Of a stretch of 64,000 nt of DNA, positions 34,705 to 42,900 are shown piece by piece; positions within the stretch are counted from its first letter, which is position 1, and each line of letters starts with the position of its first letter. Location: contig NZ_CP054918.1 in assembly GCF_013364195.1 (NCBI RefSeq), forward strand, positions 992,001 through 1,056,000, given 5' to 3'. Below the pieces are notes generated by a model that saw only the letters and a program-made list of their open reading frames with translations, was not told the DNA's origin and did not search any database. The translations under genes and the position numbers were made by a program. This stretch comes from Streptomyces sp. NA04227 (lineage in GTDB: Bacteria > Actinomycetota > Actinomycetes > Streptomycetales > Streptomycetaceae).

Positions 34705-35109
34705 TCAGTCGCGGCTCCCGTAGACCGCGCGCAGCGCGTCGCGGGCGGCGAGCAGGGCCTCGTCCTCGGTGAGTCCGAGGCGGTGCACCTGCTCGGCGAA
34801 GGTCTGCGCGGCCGTGGCCGCCTGCCGGATCGCCGCGTCGCCCGCGGCGGCGACGAAGGTGCCGTTGCGGCCGCGGGTCTCGATCACTCCGTCGGTTTCC
34901 AGGGCCCGGTAGGCCTTGGCGACGGTATTGGCGGCGAGGCCGAGTTCCTGGGCGAGGCCACGGACCGTGGGCAGCCGGTACCCGACCGGCAGCCGTCCGG
35001 AGCGGGCCTGCTCGGAGATCTGGGCGCGCAGTTGCTCGTACGGAGGTGTGCCGGTGTCCTCGTCGAGGGCGAGGTCGATCTTCAAGGTCACCCGGAGATT
35101 GTCGCGCAT
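34705..35109 (-). CDS. GntR-family regulator, YtrA subfamily
   Basis: A 134-residue short GntR protein: HTH at ~residues 22-75 (PPYEQLRAQISEQARSGRL, GYRLPTVRGLAQELGLAANTVAKAYRALE), wing RNGTFVA, and a short helical dimerisation tail typical of YtrA. An alternative GTG start lies six codons in. YtrA regulators often control adjacent transporters or themselves. An inverted repeat GTAACCG/CGGTTAC lies directly upstream, between this gene and the divergent acetyltransferase, so it probably regulates both. Confidence 0.82.
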   Translation of the reverse strand: MRDNLRVTLKIDLALDEDTGTPPYEQLRAQISEQARSGRLPVGYRLPTVRGLAQELGLAANTVAKAYRALETDGVIETRGRNGTFVAAAGDAAIRQAATAAQTFAEQVHRLGLTEDEALLAARDALRAVYGSRD

Positions 35110-35118
35110 TCGCAGCCA

Positions 35119-35142
35119 GTAACCGTCCGACCAGGCGGTTAC
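35119..35142. promoter_or_regulatory. Inverted repeat GTAACCG-N10-CGGTTAC, probable GntR operator
   Basis: Perfect 7-bp arms at 35119-35125 and 35136-35142 are followed by a further CGGTTA half-site at 35151-35156. The site lies 10 bp from the YtrA-type gene and 56 bp from the divergent GNAT gene. Confidence 0.6.
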
Positions 35143-35197
35143 CTGCCCGACGGTTATTCGGAGGCGCGGGAAGCCGGGCGCACGTAGCGTGCCGGGC

Positions 35198-36151
35198 ATG
35201 ACCCTGATCGTTCGTGACCTGCGGCGCAACGACTTCGACGACGCGGAGAACTTCGTCCGTGCGCGTCGTGCGGCGATGCCCTTCCTGGTGATGACCGCCG
35301 AGGGATTTCTGCACGATCTCGCGCACGCCCACCCGGACAAGAAGTTCCGGCTCCTTGTCGCCGAGGAGGACGGTGAGGTCCTCGGCACCGCACAGGCCGG
35401 GCTCGCCCACGAGGCGCCGGAGCCGGGCCTCGCCTTCGTCAATCCGTATGTGCGTCCCGACCGGCTGCGGCGCGGGGCCGGTGCGCTGCTGCTGCGCACG
35501 GCCGAGGAGCACCTCGCCCGTCAGGGCGCGCGCCGCGTGTTCTCCTGGGTGCTCGACGAGCCCGGCAACCGTGACTTCGCCGCCCGGCACGGCTATCTGC
35601 CCGCGCGCCAGGCCCACTTCCTGCGGCTCGACCTGGCCGCCGGGCCGCTGCCACCGCTCCCCGAGCGGATGCCGCCCGGGGTCGAGGTGCGCAGCGCCGC
35701 GTCCTTCACCGCCGATCCGCGCCCGCTGTTCCGGCTCGACGCGGAGTGCGCGGCGGACGAACCGAGCGATGTGGGCAGCCGGTTGGAGAACTACGAGGAG
35801 TGGTTGCAGGACACCTGGGACCATCCGCTGACCGACCGCGAGCTGACCACGGTCGTCCTGGTGGACGGCCTTTTGGCGGCGTTCTGTCTGGCGGAGACCG
35901 ACGGCCTGAGCCGTTACCACTCGGGCATGACCGGCACCGCACGCGCCTTCCGCGGCCGGGGCCTGGCCAAGCTGGCCAAGAACGCCTCCCTGCATCGCGC
36001 CCGCGCCGCCGGTTACCGCGAGGCGTTCACCGGCAACGACTCCGACAACGGCCCCATGCTGGCGATCAACGAGAGCTTCGGGTACCGCAGGTGCGGCACG
36101 GAAGTGCGCCACGTCCGCGAACTCGGCGGGCCCCGCGGGACCGACAGCTGA
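35198..36151 (+). CDS. Double GNAT-domain N-acetyltransferase
   Basis: A 317-residue protein with two GNAT domains. The first (residues 1-145) has VNPYVRPDRLRRGAGALLLRTAEEHL, a Q/RxxGxG/A-type acetyl-CoA loop. The second (155-317) has TGTARAFRGRGLAKLAKNASLHRA and ends with NESFGYRRCGTEVR. The arrangement resembles mycothiol synthase-type tandem GNATs, but the substrate is unknown. ATG 35198 was preferred to GTG 35189, which is 9 bp upstream. It is divergent from the YtrA-type regulator and followed 24 bp later by the DUF402 gene. Confidence 0.82.
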   Translation: MTLIVRDLRRNDFDDAENFVRARRAAMPFLVMTAEGFLHDLAHAHPDKKFRLLVAEEDGEVLGTAQAGLAHEAPEPGLAFVNPYVRPDRLRRGAGALLLRTAEEHLARQGARRVFSWVLDEPGNRDFAARHGYLPARQAHFLRLDLAAGPLPPLPERMPPGVEVRSAASFTADPRPLFRLDAECAADEPSDVGSRLENYEEWLQDTWDHPLTDRELTTVVLVDGLLAAFCLAETDGLSRYHSGMTGTARAFRGRGLAKLAKNASLHRARAAGYREAFTGNDSDNGPMLAINESFGYRRCGTEVRHVRELGGPRGTDS

Positions 36152-36175
36152 CACCGGAAGACACAGGAGAAACTG

Positions 36176-36655
36176 ATGAGCACCGTGGACGTCGTCCTGG
36201 TCAAGGCAGGCCGTACGAAGATCCGTTACCCGGCCGCGCTGCTGCACGACGACGGCACCCGGATCACCGTACGCGCCGAGTGGGCGGGCGAGGGCGCCCG
36301 GGACTTCGGCTTCGTACGCTTCGAGCCGGGCGATGTCTTCACCGAGTACTACTGGCGCGACCGCTGGTACGCGCTCAAGGAGGTACGCGGACCGCAGGGC
36401 ACGCTCAAGGGCTGGTACTGCGACATCACCCGCCCCGCCGTCCTGAGCGGTACCGAGCTGGTGGTCGAGGACCTGGACCTGGACCTGTGGCGCTCGGCGG
36501 ACGGTACCCAGGTGCTGCGCCTGGACGAGGACGAGTTCGCCGAGAGCGGCCTGGCCGACCGTGATCCGGAAGCGGCCCGGCAGGCGGTGGCCGCCCTGGA
36601 CGAGCTCGAACTCCTCGCCCGCCAGGGCGACTTCGGGACACTCACGGGGAGCTGA
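36176..36655 (+). CDS. DUF402 (FomD-like) domain protein
   Basis: A 159-residue protein with the DUF402 barrel signature: YYWRDRWYALKEVR (about 60-73), KGWYCDIT (about 80-87) and DLDLDLWRSADG, then LDEDEFA. FomD-like proteins are nucleoside-diphosphatases that need divalent metal, and the acidic cluster here fits metal binding. No fosfomycin or related gene is nearby, so only the family role is inferred. GGAGAAACTG precedes ATG 36176. It probably belongs to the transcript of the GNAT gene. Confidence 0.75.
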   Translation: MSTVDVVLVKAGRTKIRYPAALLHDDGTRITVRAEWAGEGARDFGFVRFEPGDVFTEYYWRDRWYALKEVRGPQGTLKGWYCDITRPAVLSGTELVVEDLDLDLWRSADGTQVLRLDEDEFAESGLADRDPEAARQAVAALDELELLARQGDFGTLTGS

Positions 36656-36694
36656 AGCCGGGCAGCGGGCGGCTCGGCAGGGGTACGCGGCGCG

Positions 36695-37490
36695 TCACCC
36701 CGCGTCGTCGAGCCGCCCCACCACGGCGTACCGCTCGTCGGTCACCGCCTTTCCCCACAGCTCCTCGCGGTCCGCGAGGTTCTCGGTGTGCAGCCGGGCG
36801 ACCAGGGCCTGTCCGGCGGATCTTCGTGGAGTAGCCCGCGGCGTCTGGTGCGTGCTCTCGGCGTGCGCCCGGATCGCCCTCGTACTGGACGTACTTGGGT
36901 GATTCGGGCGTGCGGCGAGAGTGCGTGCCAGGCGTCGTGGGCCCACGAAGATCCGCCGGACAGGCCCGGGGGCGCAGGGCCGACGTCAGCCAGGCGGCGG
37001 GGATCCCGGCCGGGGAGGTCTCGCCCCACACGCCCTCCACCAGCACCAGCCTGCCGCCCGGCCGCAGCAGTCCGCGCCAGTGGCGCAGTACCCGCTCGGG
37101 CTCGGGCAGGGTCCACAGCACGTGCCGGACCAGGACGACGTCGAAGCGGCGGTCCCCGACGGGCGGCGAGGCCGCGTCGCCGACCAGCACCTCGGCCGGG
37201 TGGCCGGTCAGCTTGGCCCGGGCCAGTTCCACCATGCGCGGGGCGGAGTCGACCGCGGTGATCCGGTGCCCCTGGCCGGCGGCGAGCAGGGAGAGGCTGC
37301 CGGTGCCGCAGCCGAGGTCGAGCAGTTCGCCGGGGGCGGTAGGCAGCCACTGCCGCAGCCGTGCGTCCCAGGCCGCGCGGACCTCGTCGTCCCGGAGCCC
37401 GTGGTCGGGCTCCTCGTCGAAACGGTCCGCGGCCGCGTTCCAGTCGGTGCCCGGCACCGGGCTTTCACCGGATTGTTCTGTCATGGTCAT
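36695..37490 (-). pseudogene. SAM-dependent methyltransferase gene interrupted by a MITE-like element
   Basis: The N-terminal ~175 codons from ATG 37490 encode a class I methyltransferase with motif I LLDLGCGTGSLSLLAA, VLVGDAASPPV and VLVRHVLWTLPEPERVLRHWRGLLRPGG. The frame then runs into a 163-bp insertion and continues as an unrelated Arg/Pro-rich tail. The missing end (LVARLHTENLADREELWGKA, then VTDERYAVVGRLDDAG) is found in another frame after the insertion, down to the TGA at 36695-36697. Removing 36805-36967 exactly joins ALRP to LVARL in frame. The present product would lack its final strand, so it is probably inactive, though the core SAM fold remains encoded. Confidence 0.82.
36805..36967. 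mobile_element. 163-bp MITE-like element with 25-bp perfect terminal inverted repeats
   Basis: Left end 36805-36829 (begins GGGCCTGTCCGGCGGATC) is the exact reverse complement of right end 36943-36967 (ends GGATCCGCC-like ATCCGCCGGACAGGCCC), with 113 bp between. It carries no transposase. It lies inside a methyltransferase gene and its exact removal restores the frame. I recall related repeated translations in other Streptomyces (PKYVQYEGDPGARREHAPDA type), consistent with a dispersed family. No clear target duplication is visible because the junction is a C-run. Confidence 0.8.
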
Positions 37491-37625
37491 CGCGGCCTCG
37501 ACGTGGGTATGCATGACCACAGCGTGACAGTCACCACTGACAACGCGCCGTTGATGAGGAACGCTCCCGGCACGGGTCTCCCGCTGTACCAGGTACGGGA
37601 CCCGGTGGGCACCAAGGAGGCAGTC

Positions 37626-37760
37626 ATGCGCCGTGTGACCGTGCAACGCCCCGTCGTCAATCCCTCCACCCGCCGCAGGCGCGAGGAGGCCGAGGAGAAG
37701 ACCGTCCGCCGGTCGGAGATCCGTCAGGACATCCGGCGCACCTGGTGGCCGCAGGACTGA
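37626..37760 (+). CDS. Small Arg-rich protein, 44 residues
   Basis: A short gene with a strong GGAGG 5 bp before ATG 37626. The product is highly charged (PSTRRRREEAEEKTVRRSEI, ending RRTWWPQD), with no signal peptide, and is predicted helical. It is followed 18 bp later by a hairpin terminator, which supports expression as a unit. Function unknown; a nucleic-acid or protein-binding peptide is possible. Confidence 0.55.
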   Translation: MRRVTVQRPVVNPSTRRRREEAEEKTVRRSEIRQDIRRTWWPQD

Positions 37761-37778
37761 GTCCGCTCACGGACGGAC

Positions 37779-37817
37779 GCGGGCGGGCGCGCTCCCCTGG
37801 GACGCACGCCCGCCCGC
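37779..37817. terminator. Bidirectional hairpin terminator
   Basis: GCGGGCGGGCG (37779-37789) pairs with CGCCCGCCCGC (37807-37817) across a 17-nt loop. It is between the small Arg-rich gene and the convergent secreted lipase gene. Confidence 0.65.
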
Positions 37818-37832
37818 ACCGCCCGGCGCGGC

Positions 37833-38699
37833 TCAGGAGTGGCAGGTGGTCGGTGTCGCGTGGGCCGGGTCGAGGGCGTTGGCCACCTCGTGGAAGGCGA
37901 CCTTGTCGACGGTGCCGATCAGCACGTGCTCGGAGAGGTCCGCGCCGCACAGGTCCTGCACCTTGACGTTACGGACGCCCGGTCCGCTGAGGTACTGCGA
38001 CTGCCAGGGCGTGACGACCTGGTCGTACTGCGTCGAGATCACGGTGTACTTGACTCCCGGCACGGTGTCGCCGCCCTCGTTGAGCTTCTTCATGAAGGGC
38101 GAGCCCACGACCTGGTCGGTGAGGGCGGGGGTGTTCTCGTTGAGCAGGTTCTCGATGCCCGGGAAGTAGGGCAGCAGTTCGGTGAACCCGCTCAGATTGG
38201 TGCCGTGGTTGTCCGGTGCGATGCCGACGAGCGCGTTCACCTTCTGCGCGCCCCCGAGGAACTTCAGGTAGTAGCGGGGCATCATGCCGCCCTGCGAGTG
38301 CCCGACGATGTCGACCTTGCCCGCGCCGGTGGCGCCGCGCACCCGGTCCACGAAGGCGCCGAGCTGTCCGGCGGACTTGTCTATCGGACCGAGCCCGTTG
38401 AACACGGGCACGCCGGGGAGCTGGCCGTAGTCGAGCGAGTAGACGCAGTAGCCACGCGCGACCAAGTAGGGGGCAAGGACCAGCCAGTTGTCGATCGAGT
38501 TGGCGAAGGTGCCGTGCACCAGCACGACGGGACGTGGGTGGGCGGCGGAGGGTTTGCAGGACCAGTTGTTCCACCCCGCCTCGGCGGTGGTCGTTTCCAT
38601 CGGGGCGGGTGCCGCGGTGGCGGGGGTGGTGGTGAGTGCGGCGGCCAGCAGGAGGCCCGCGGCGATCAGGCCGCGTGCGCGTTTCCGGGGCAGCTTCAC
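37833..38699 (-). CDS. Secreted alpha/beta-hydrolase triacylglycerol lipase
   Basis: A 288-residue protein with a signal peptide (MKLPRKRARGLIAAGLLLAA, cleavage near ATA-AP at ~30). The oxyanion motif is VLVHGTFANS and the nucleophile Ser135 is in IVGHSQGG. The acid and His lie in the C-terminal half (VISTQYDQVVTPW; VAFHEVANAL). Cysteines at 48, 85 and two C-terminal positions suggest disulfides. This is the Streptomyces family I lipase-like group that hydrolyses triglycerides outside the cell. A Crp-like palindrome lies 44 bp before ATG 38699. Confidence 0.9.
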   Translation of the reverse strand: MKLPRKRARGLIAAGLLLAAALTTTPATAAPAPMETTTAEAGWNNWSCKPSAAHPRPVVLVHGTFANSIDNWLVLAPYLVARGYCVYSLDYGQLPGVPVFNGLGPIDKSAGQLGAFVDRVRGATGAGKVDIVGHSQGGMMPRYYLKFLGGAQKVNALVGIAPDNHGTNLSGFTELLPYFPGIENLLNENTPALTDQVVGSPFMKKLNEGGDTVPGVKYTVISTQYDQVVTPWQSQYLSGPGVRNVKVQDLCGADLSEHVLIGTVDKVAFHEVANALDPAHATPTTCHS

Positions 38700-38742
38700 G
38701 TGATCTCCTTGCGGCTCAAGGGAGTTCGGAGGGGGATGCCCC

Positions 38743-38758
38743 TGTGATCCGGATCACG
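38743..38758. promoter_or_regulatory. Crp-like site TGTGATCCGGATCACG at the lipase promoter
   Basis: It matches TGTGA-N6-TCACA at 9 of 10 positions, with a perfect 14-bp palindrome core (38744-38757). Its position, 44 bp upstream of the lipase start, would allow direct control by the Streptomyces Crp protein. This is inferred from sequence match and position. Confidence 0.5.
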
Positions 38759-38938
38759 AGGAGAGGTGTTGTCGCCAAGTTAATGGCGAGTAGCCGAAGA
38801 GGTAAGTGAGCGGAGCTCAGAAAATTCGCCTGTCCGACCCGTCTTTCCGGGCCCGTTCGCTCACTTTTCGCGCACCTGCTCACTCGGTGACAGGCCCTCG
38901 GGCTCTTTCGCTCACCTCATGAGTACGCCCCGCGCGCC

Positions 38939-39976
38939 TCAGCGCTCCCGCTTCTCCCCGTACCGCCGATGCCGGTGCCACCCCAACTCGGCCAGCGTCC
39001 CCGGCATGACCGCCTGCGGGCCGAACTTCGCCCGCGCCCGGTCGGCGACCTCCTCGATCCGGCGCAGCTTGTCGTCCACGGGGTCGAAGCTGAGCTGGTG
39101 CGCGGCGCGTTCGGCGGGGCCGAGGCCCTCGGCCCGCAGGACGAACCCGCGTACCCGGGCGCGTTGCAGGCCAAGCGAGTCGTACATCCGGTACGCGACA
39201 CCGCTCAGTACGGCCGAGTGCGCGGAGGGCTCCGGCAGGCGCCTGCTGCGGGTGAGCCCGGCCTGGCCGGTGCGGCCGACGCAGCGCACGGTCAGGCTCA
39301 GCGTGCCGCAGACCTGATGCGCGCCGCGCAGCCGCGCGCCGAGTTCCCCGGCCGCGGCCAGCAGGGCCCGCCGGTGCAGGAAGGGGTCCAACTCGTCCCG
39401 GTCGAAGCCCCGTTCGGCCGCAAGCGAGAGCGAGGCGGCGTCCGGCACGACCCGGCTGCGGTCGACGCCGCGCGCCCTCTCGTGCAGCTCCCGCCCGGCC
39501 CGTGCGCCGAGGAGCCGTTGCAGGGTGGGCAGGGGCGCGGCGGCGACCAGACCGAGCGTGTCGAGTCCGTACGAGCCGAGCGTACGGGCGGTCGCGGCGC
39601 CCACTCCCGGCAGTGCGGCCACCGGCCGCCCGGACAGGAACTCCGCGACGCCCGCGCCCTGTTCGGACTCCTCGGCCACCACCCGGGGACGTCCCGGCTC
39701 CGCCTCGGCGGCGGCGATCCTGGCCGGAACGGGGCTCGGCCCCACCCCGGCCACGCAGTCCACCCCGTACTGGGCGAGCGCGCGGACCCGGATCACCTCG
39801 GCCAGCCGGACCGCGTCCTTGCCGAAGTACCGCTCGGCGCCGCCTAGATCGGCCAGGGCACCGTCCGGCGGCAGCGCCTGGACGACGGGGGTGAACTCCC
39901 CGAGCAGAGCGAGCAGTCCGGACATCGCCGCCTCCTGTCCGGGGGCGAGGGCGAAGCGTACGCACAGAACGGTCAT
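38939..39976 (-). CDS. imuB: ImuB-like Y-family polymerase homologue
   Basis: A 345-residue Y-family protein. It opens TVLCVRFAL where active polymerases have the metal Asp, and the DE pair expected in the second motif reads DGALADLGG, so the catalytic Glu is replaced. The helix-hairpin-helix (LPGVGAATARTLGSYGLDTLG) and little-finger region remain. This is the ImuB pattern: an inactive scaffold that joins DnaE2 to the beta clamp for mutagenic translesion synthesis. ATG 39976 overlaps the dnaE2 stop by 4 bp (ATGA), so the two are translationally coupled. Confidence 0.85.
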   Translation of the reverse strand: MTVLCVRFALAPGQEAAMSGLLALLGEFTPVVQALPPDGALADLGGAERYFGKDAVRLAEVIRVRALAQYGVDCVAGVGPSPVPARIAAAEAEPGRPRVVAEESEQGAGVAEFLSGRPVAALPGVGAATARTLGSYGLDTLGLVAAAPLPTLQRLLGARAGRELHERARGVDRSRVVPDAASLSLAAERGFDRDELDPFLHRRALLAAAGELGARLRGAHQVCGTLSLTVRCVGRTGQAGLTRSRRLPEPSAHSAVLSGVAYRMYDSLGLQRARVRGFVLRAEGLGPAERAAHQLSFDPVDDKLRRIEEVADRARAKFGPQAVMPGTLAELGWHRHRRYGEKRER

Positions 39977-42900
39977 CCCGCGCTCCCCGGGCTCTGGTGC
40001 CAGAGTTTGCGCCCCGGCGCGGCACCCTCACCCGCCGGGCGCAGATCCGCCCAGGGGTGCATCTCGTAGCCGGTGGACATCCGGATGCTGCGGCCCTCCC
40101 CCCGGTAGGTGTCCCGGTCTCGGTCGGTGTCCCGGTCTCGGTCGGTGCCCCGGTCGCCGCCCGGCCCGCCCTCGCCGTCCCCTTTCCCCTCCCCCTCCTC
40201 GCCCGGTCCCTCGGGGGCGGCGAGGCGTTCGGCCACCGCGGACAGGCCGCCGTGGGCCCGCAGTTCGATCAGGTCGGCGAGGTTCCAGGCCGCCTCGCCG
40301 ACCACGCTCAGGCTGCGCGGACCGCGCCGCTGCACGGTCCCGCGCACCAAGAGCAGCCAGGAGTGGAAGACCGTATGGGCGCAGCGCTCGTGGGAGTCGT
40401 CGAAGAAGGCCAGGTCCACTAGGCCGGTGCCGTCGTCGAGGGTGGTGAAGATGACCCGCCTGCCGGAGCGGATCGGCGGCGTCTGGGTGGCCGCCTTGGC
40501 CCCCGCGACCAGTACCGTCTCGCCCTGCCGCGCCGCCCGCAGCCTGCGCGCCGGGACGACCCCGAGTTCGCGGAGGAACTCCAGGTGGTCGCCCATCAGA
40601 TGACGGGAGGCGTCCATGCCGAGTACGCCGAGTTCGGCGCTGAGCCGTTCGGCGTCGCCGAGGTCGGGCAGCCCGGCGGACGCGGTCCGGTGGCCGCCCG
40701 CGAGCGGCAGTTGCTCGCCCCTGGAGCCTCGGGACCCGCGGTGGAGTTCGGCCAGGTGCAGTTGCAGATCACGGCGGTTGGCGCCGAACGCGTCCAGCGC
40801 GCCGACCTGGGCGAGCCGCCCGGCGACCGGACGGCTCGGCCTGCCGCGCTGCCAGAAGTCGAGCAGCGAGGAGTAGGGCTGTCCCGCCGCCAGCCGTGCG
40901 GCCTCGCTCTCGCCGATGCCGTGCACATCGCTGAACGCGAGCCGGATACCCCAGCGATCCGCGCCCCTTTCAGGGGAGTTGGCACGTTTTTCACCAGACA
41001 CCAGTTCGATGCGATGGGCGACCGCCGAGCGGTTCACGTCCAGCGGCAGGATCGGCACCCCGCGCCGCCGCGCGTCCGCGAGCAGCAGCCGCTTCGGGTA
41101 CATCCCGGGGTCGTGGGTGAGCAGCCCCGCGTAGAAGGCGGCCGGGTGGTGGGCCTTCAGCCAGGCCGACTGGTAGGTCGGCACCGCGAAGGCGACGGCG
41201 TGCGCCTTGCAGAACCCGTAGCTGCCGAAGGCCTCGACGATCTCCCAGGTACGGGCGATCGTGTCCGCGTCGTACCCCTTGGCCGCCGCGTGCTGGGCGA
41301 ACCAGAAACGGATCCGGCCCTGCGACTCGGGGTCGGAGAGCCCGCGCCGCACCCGGTCCGCCTCACCCAGGCCGCAGCCGGTCATGATGTCGACGATCCG
41401 GATGATCTGCTCGTGGAAGACCACCACCCCGTACGTCTCGCGCAGCGCTTCCTCCAGATCCGGGTGCGGGTAGCGGACGGGCGCCCGGCCGTGCCGTGCC
41501 TCGATGAACGGGCGCACCATGTCGGCCGCCACCGGCCCGGGCCGGAACAGGGAGATGTCCACCACCAGGTCCTGGAAGGTGGCCGGTTGCAGCCGTCCGA
41601 CCAGGTCCCGCTGGCCCGGCGATTCGATCTGGAAGCAGCCGAGCGTCTCGGCGGAACGGATGAGCCGGTACGTCGCGGGGTCGCCCTCGGGCACCCCGTC
41701 CAGGTCGATCCGCTCGCCGCCGGCCCGCTCCACCTCGGCGACCGCGTGCGCCATCGCCGACTGCATCCGCACCCCGAGCACATCGAGTTTGAGCAGCCCG
41801 AGGTCCTCGACGTCCTCCTTGTCGAACTGCGACATCGGCAACTGCTCCCCGCTGGTCGGCACGACCGGGGTACGGGCGTACAGGGAGGCGTCCGAGAGCA
41901 GCACCCCGCAGGGGTGCATGGCGATCCCGCGCGGCAGCGCGTCCAGCGCCTCGACCAGGTCCCACATCCGCTCCCGGCCGCCGCGCTGCCTCATCTCCTC
42001 GGCGAGCGCCCGCAGTTCGGGCAGTTCCTCCATCGCGGCGCGGGCGTCGCGGGCCCGGATGTGCGGAAAGGACTTGGCGATACGGTCGATGTCCGCGGGG
42101 TCCATGGACAGCGCGGCGCCCACATCGCGGATCGCGTGGCGCACCCGGTAGGTCTCGGGCATCGCGACGGTGGCGACCCGCTCCCGGCCGAAGCGGTCGA
42201 TGATCGCCCGGTAGACCTCCAGCCGCCGGGCGGACTCCACGTCGATGTCGATGTCCGGCAGTACGAAGCGCCGGGTGGACAGGAACCGTTCCATCAGCAG
42301 CCCGTGGGCGAGCGGATCGGCGTGCGCGATGCCGAGCAGATGGTTCACCAGGGACCCGGCTCCCGATCCCCTGGCGGCCACCCGGATCCCCAACTCCCTT
42401 ACGTCGTCCACCACTTGGGCGACAGTGAGGAAGTAGGAGGCGAAGCCGTGGTGGGCGATGACGTCCAGTTCGTCGTGCATGCGGCGCCAGTAGTCACGGG
42501 CCGCGGGCAGCCGGTCGTAGCCCCGCAGCACCAGCTGTCCGGCGGCCCGCGAGGCGAGGGCGCGCTGCGCGGTACGGCGCCCGGCGCCCACCAGGTGCGG
42601 TTCGGGGAAGCGTACGGAGCCCATCCCGAGGTCGTCCTCTGGGTCGACCCGGCAGGCGGCCGCGGTGTCCCGCGTCTGTTCGAGCAGCCGGTGGGCGGTG
42701 TCGCGGCGGAAACCGGCGGCCTCGACGATCCGCTCGGCGGCGTGCCGCATCGCGTCCGCGCCCTTGAGCCAGCGCTCCCCGCTGTCCAGTTCGCCCCGCG
42801 CGTCGACGGGCACGAGTCGGCGGGCCGCGTCCAGGACGTCGGCCACCGGCCCCGTCCCGGGGTCGGCGTAGCGCACGTCGTTGCTCAGCACGGGGCGCAC

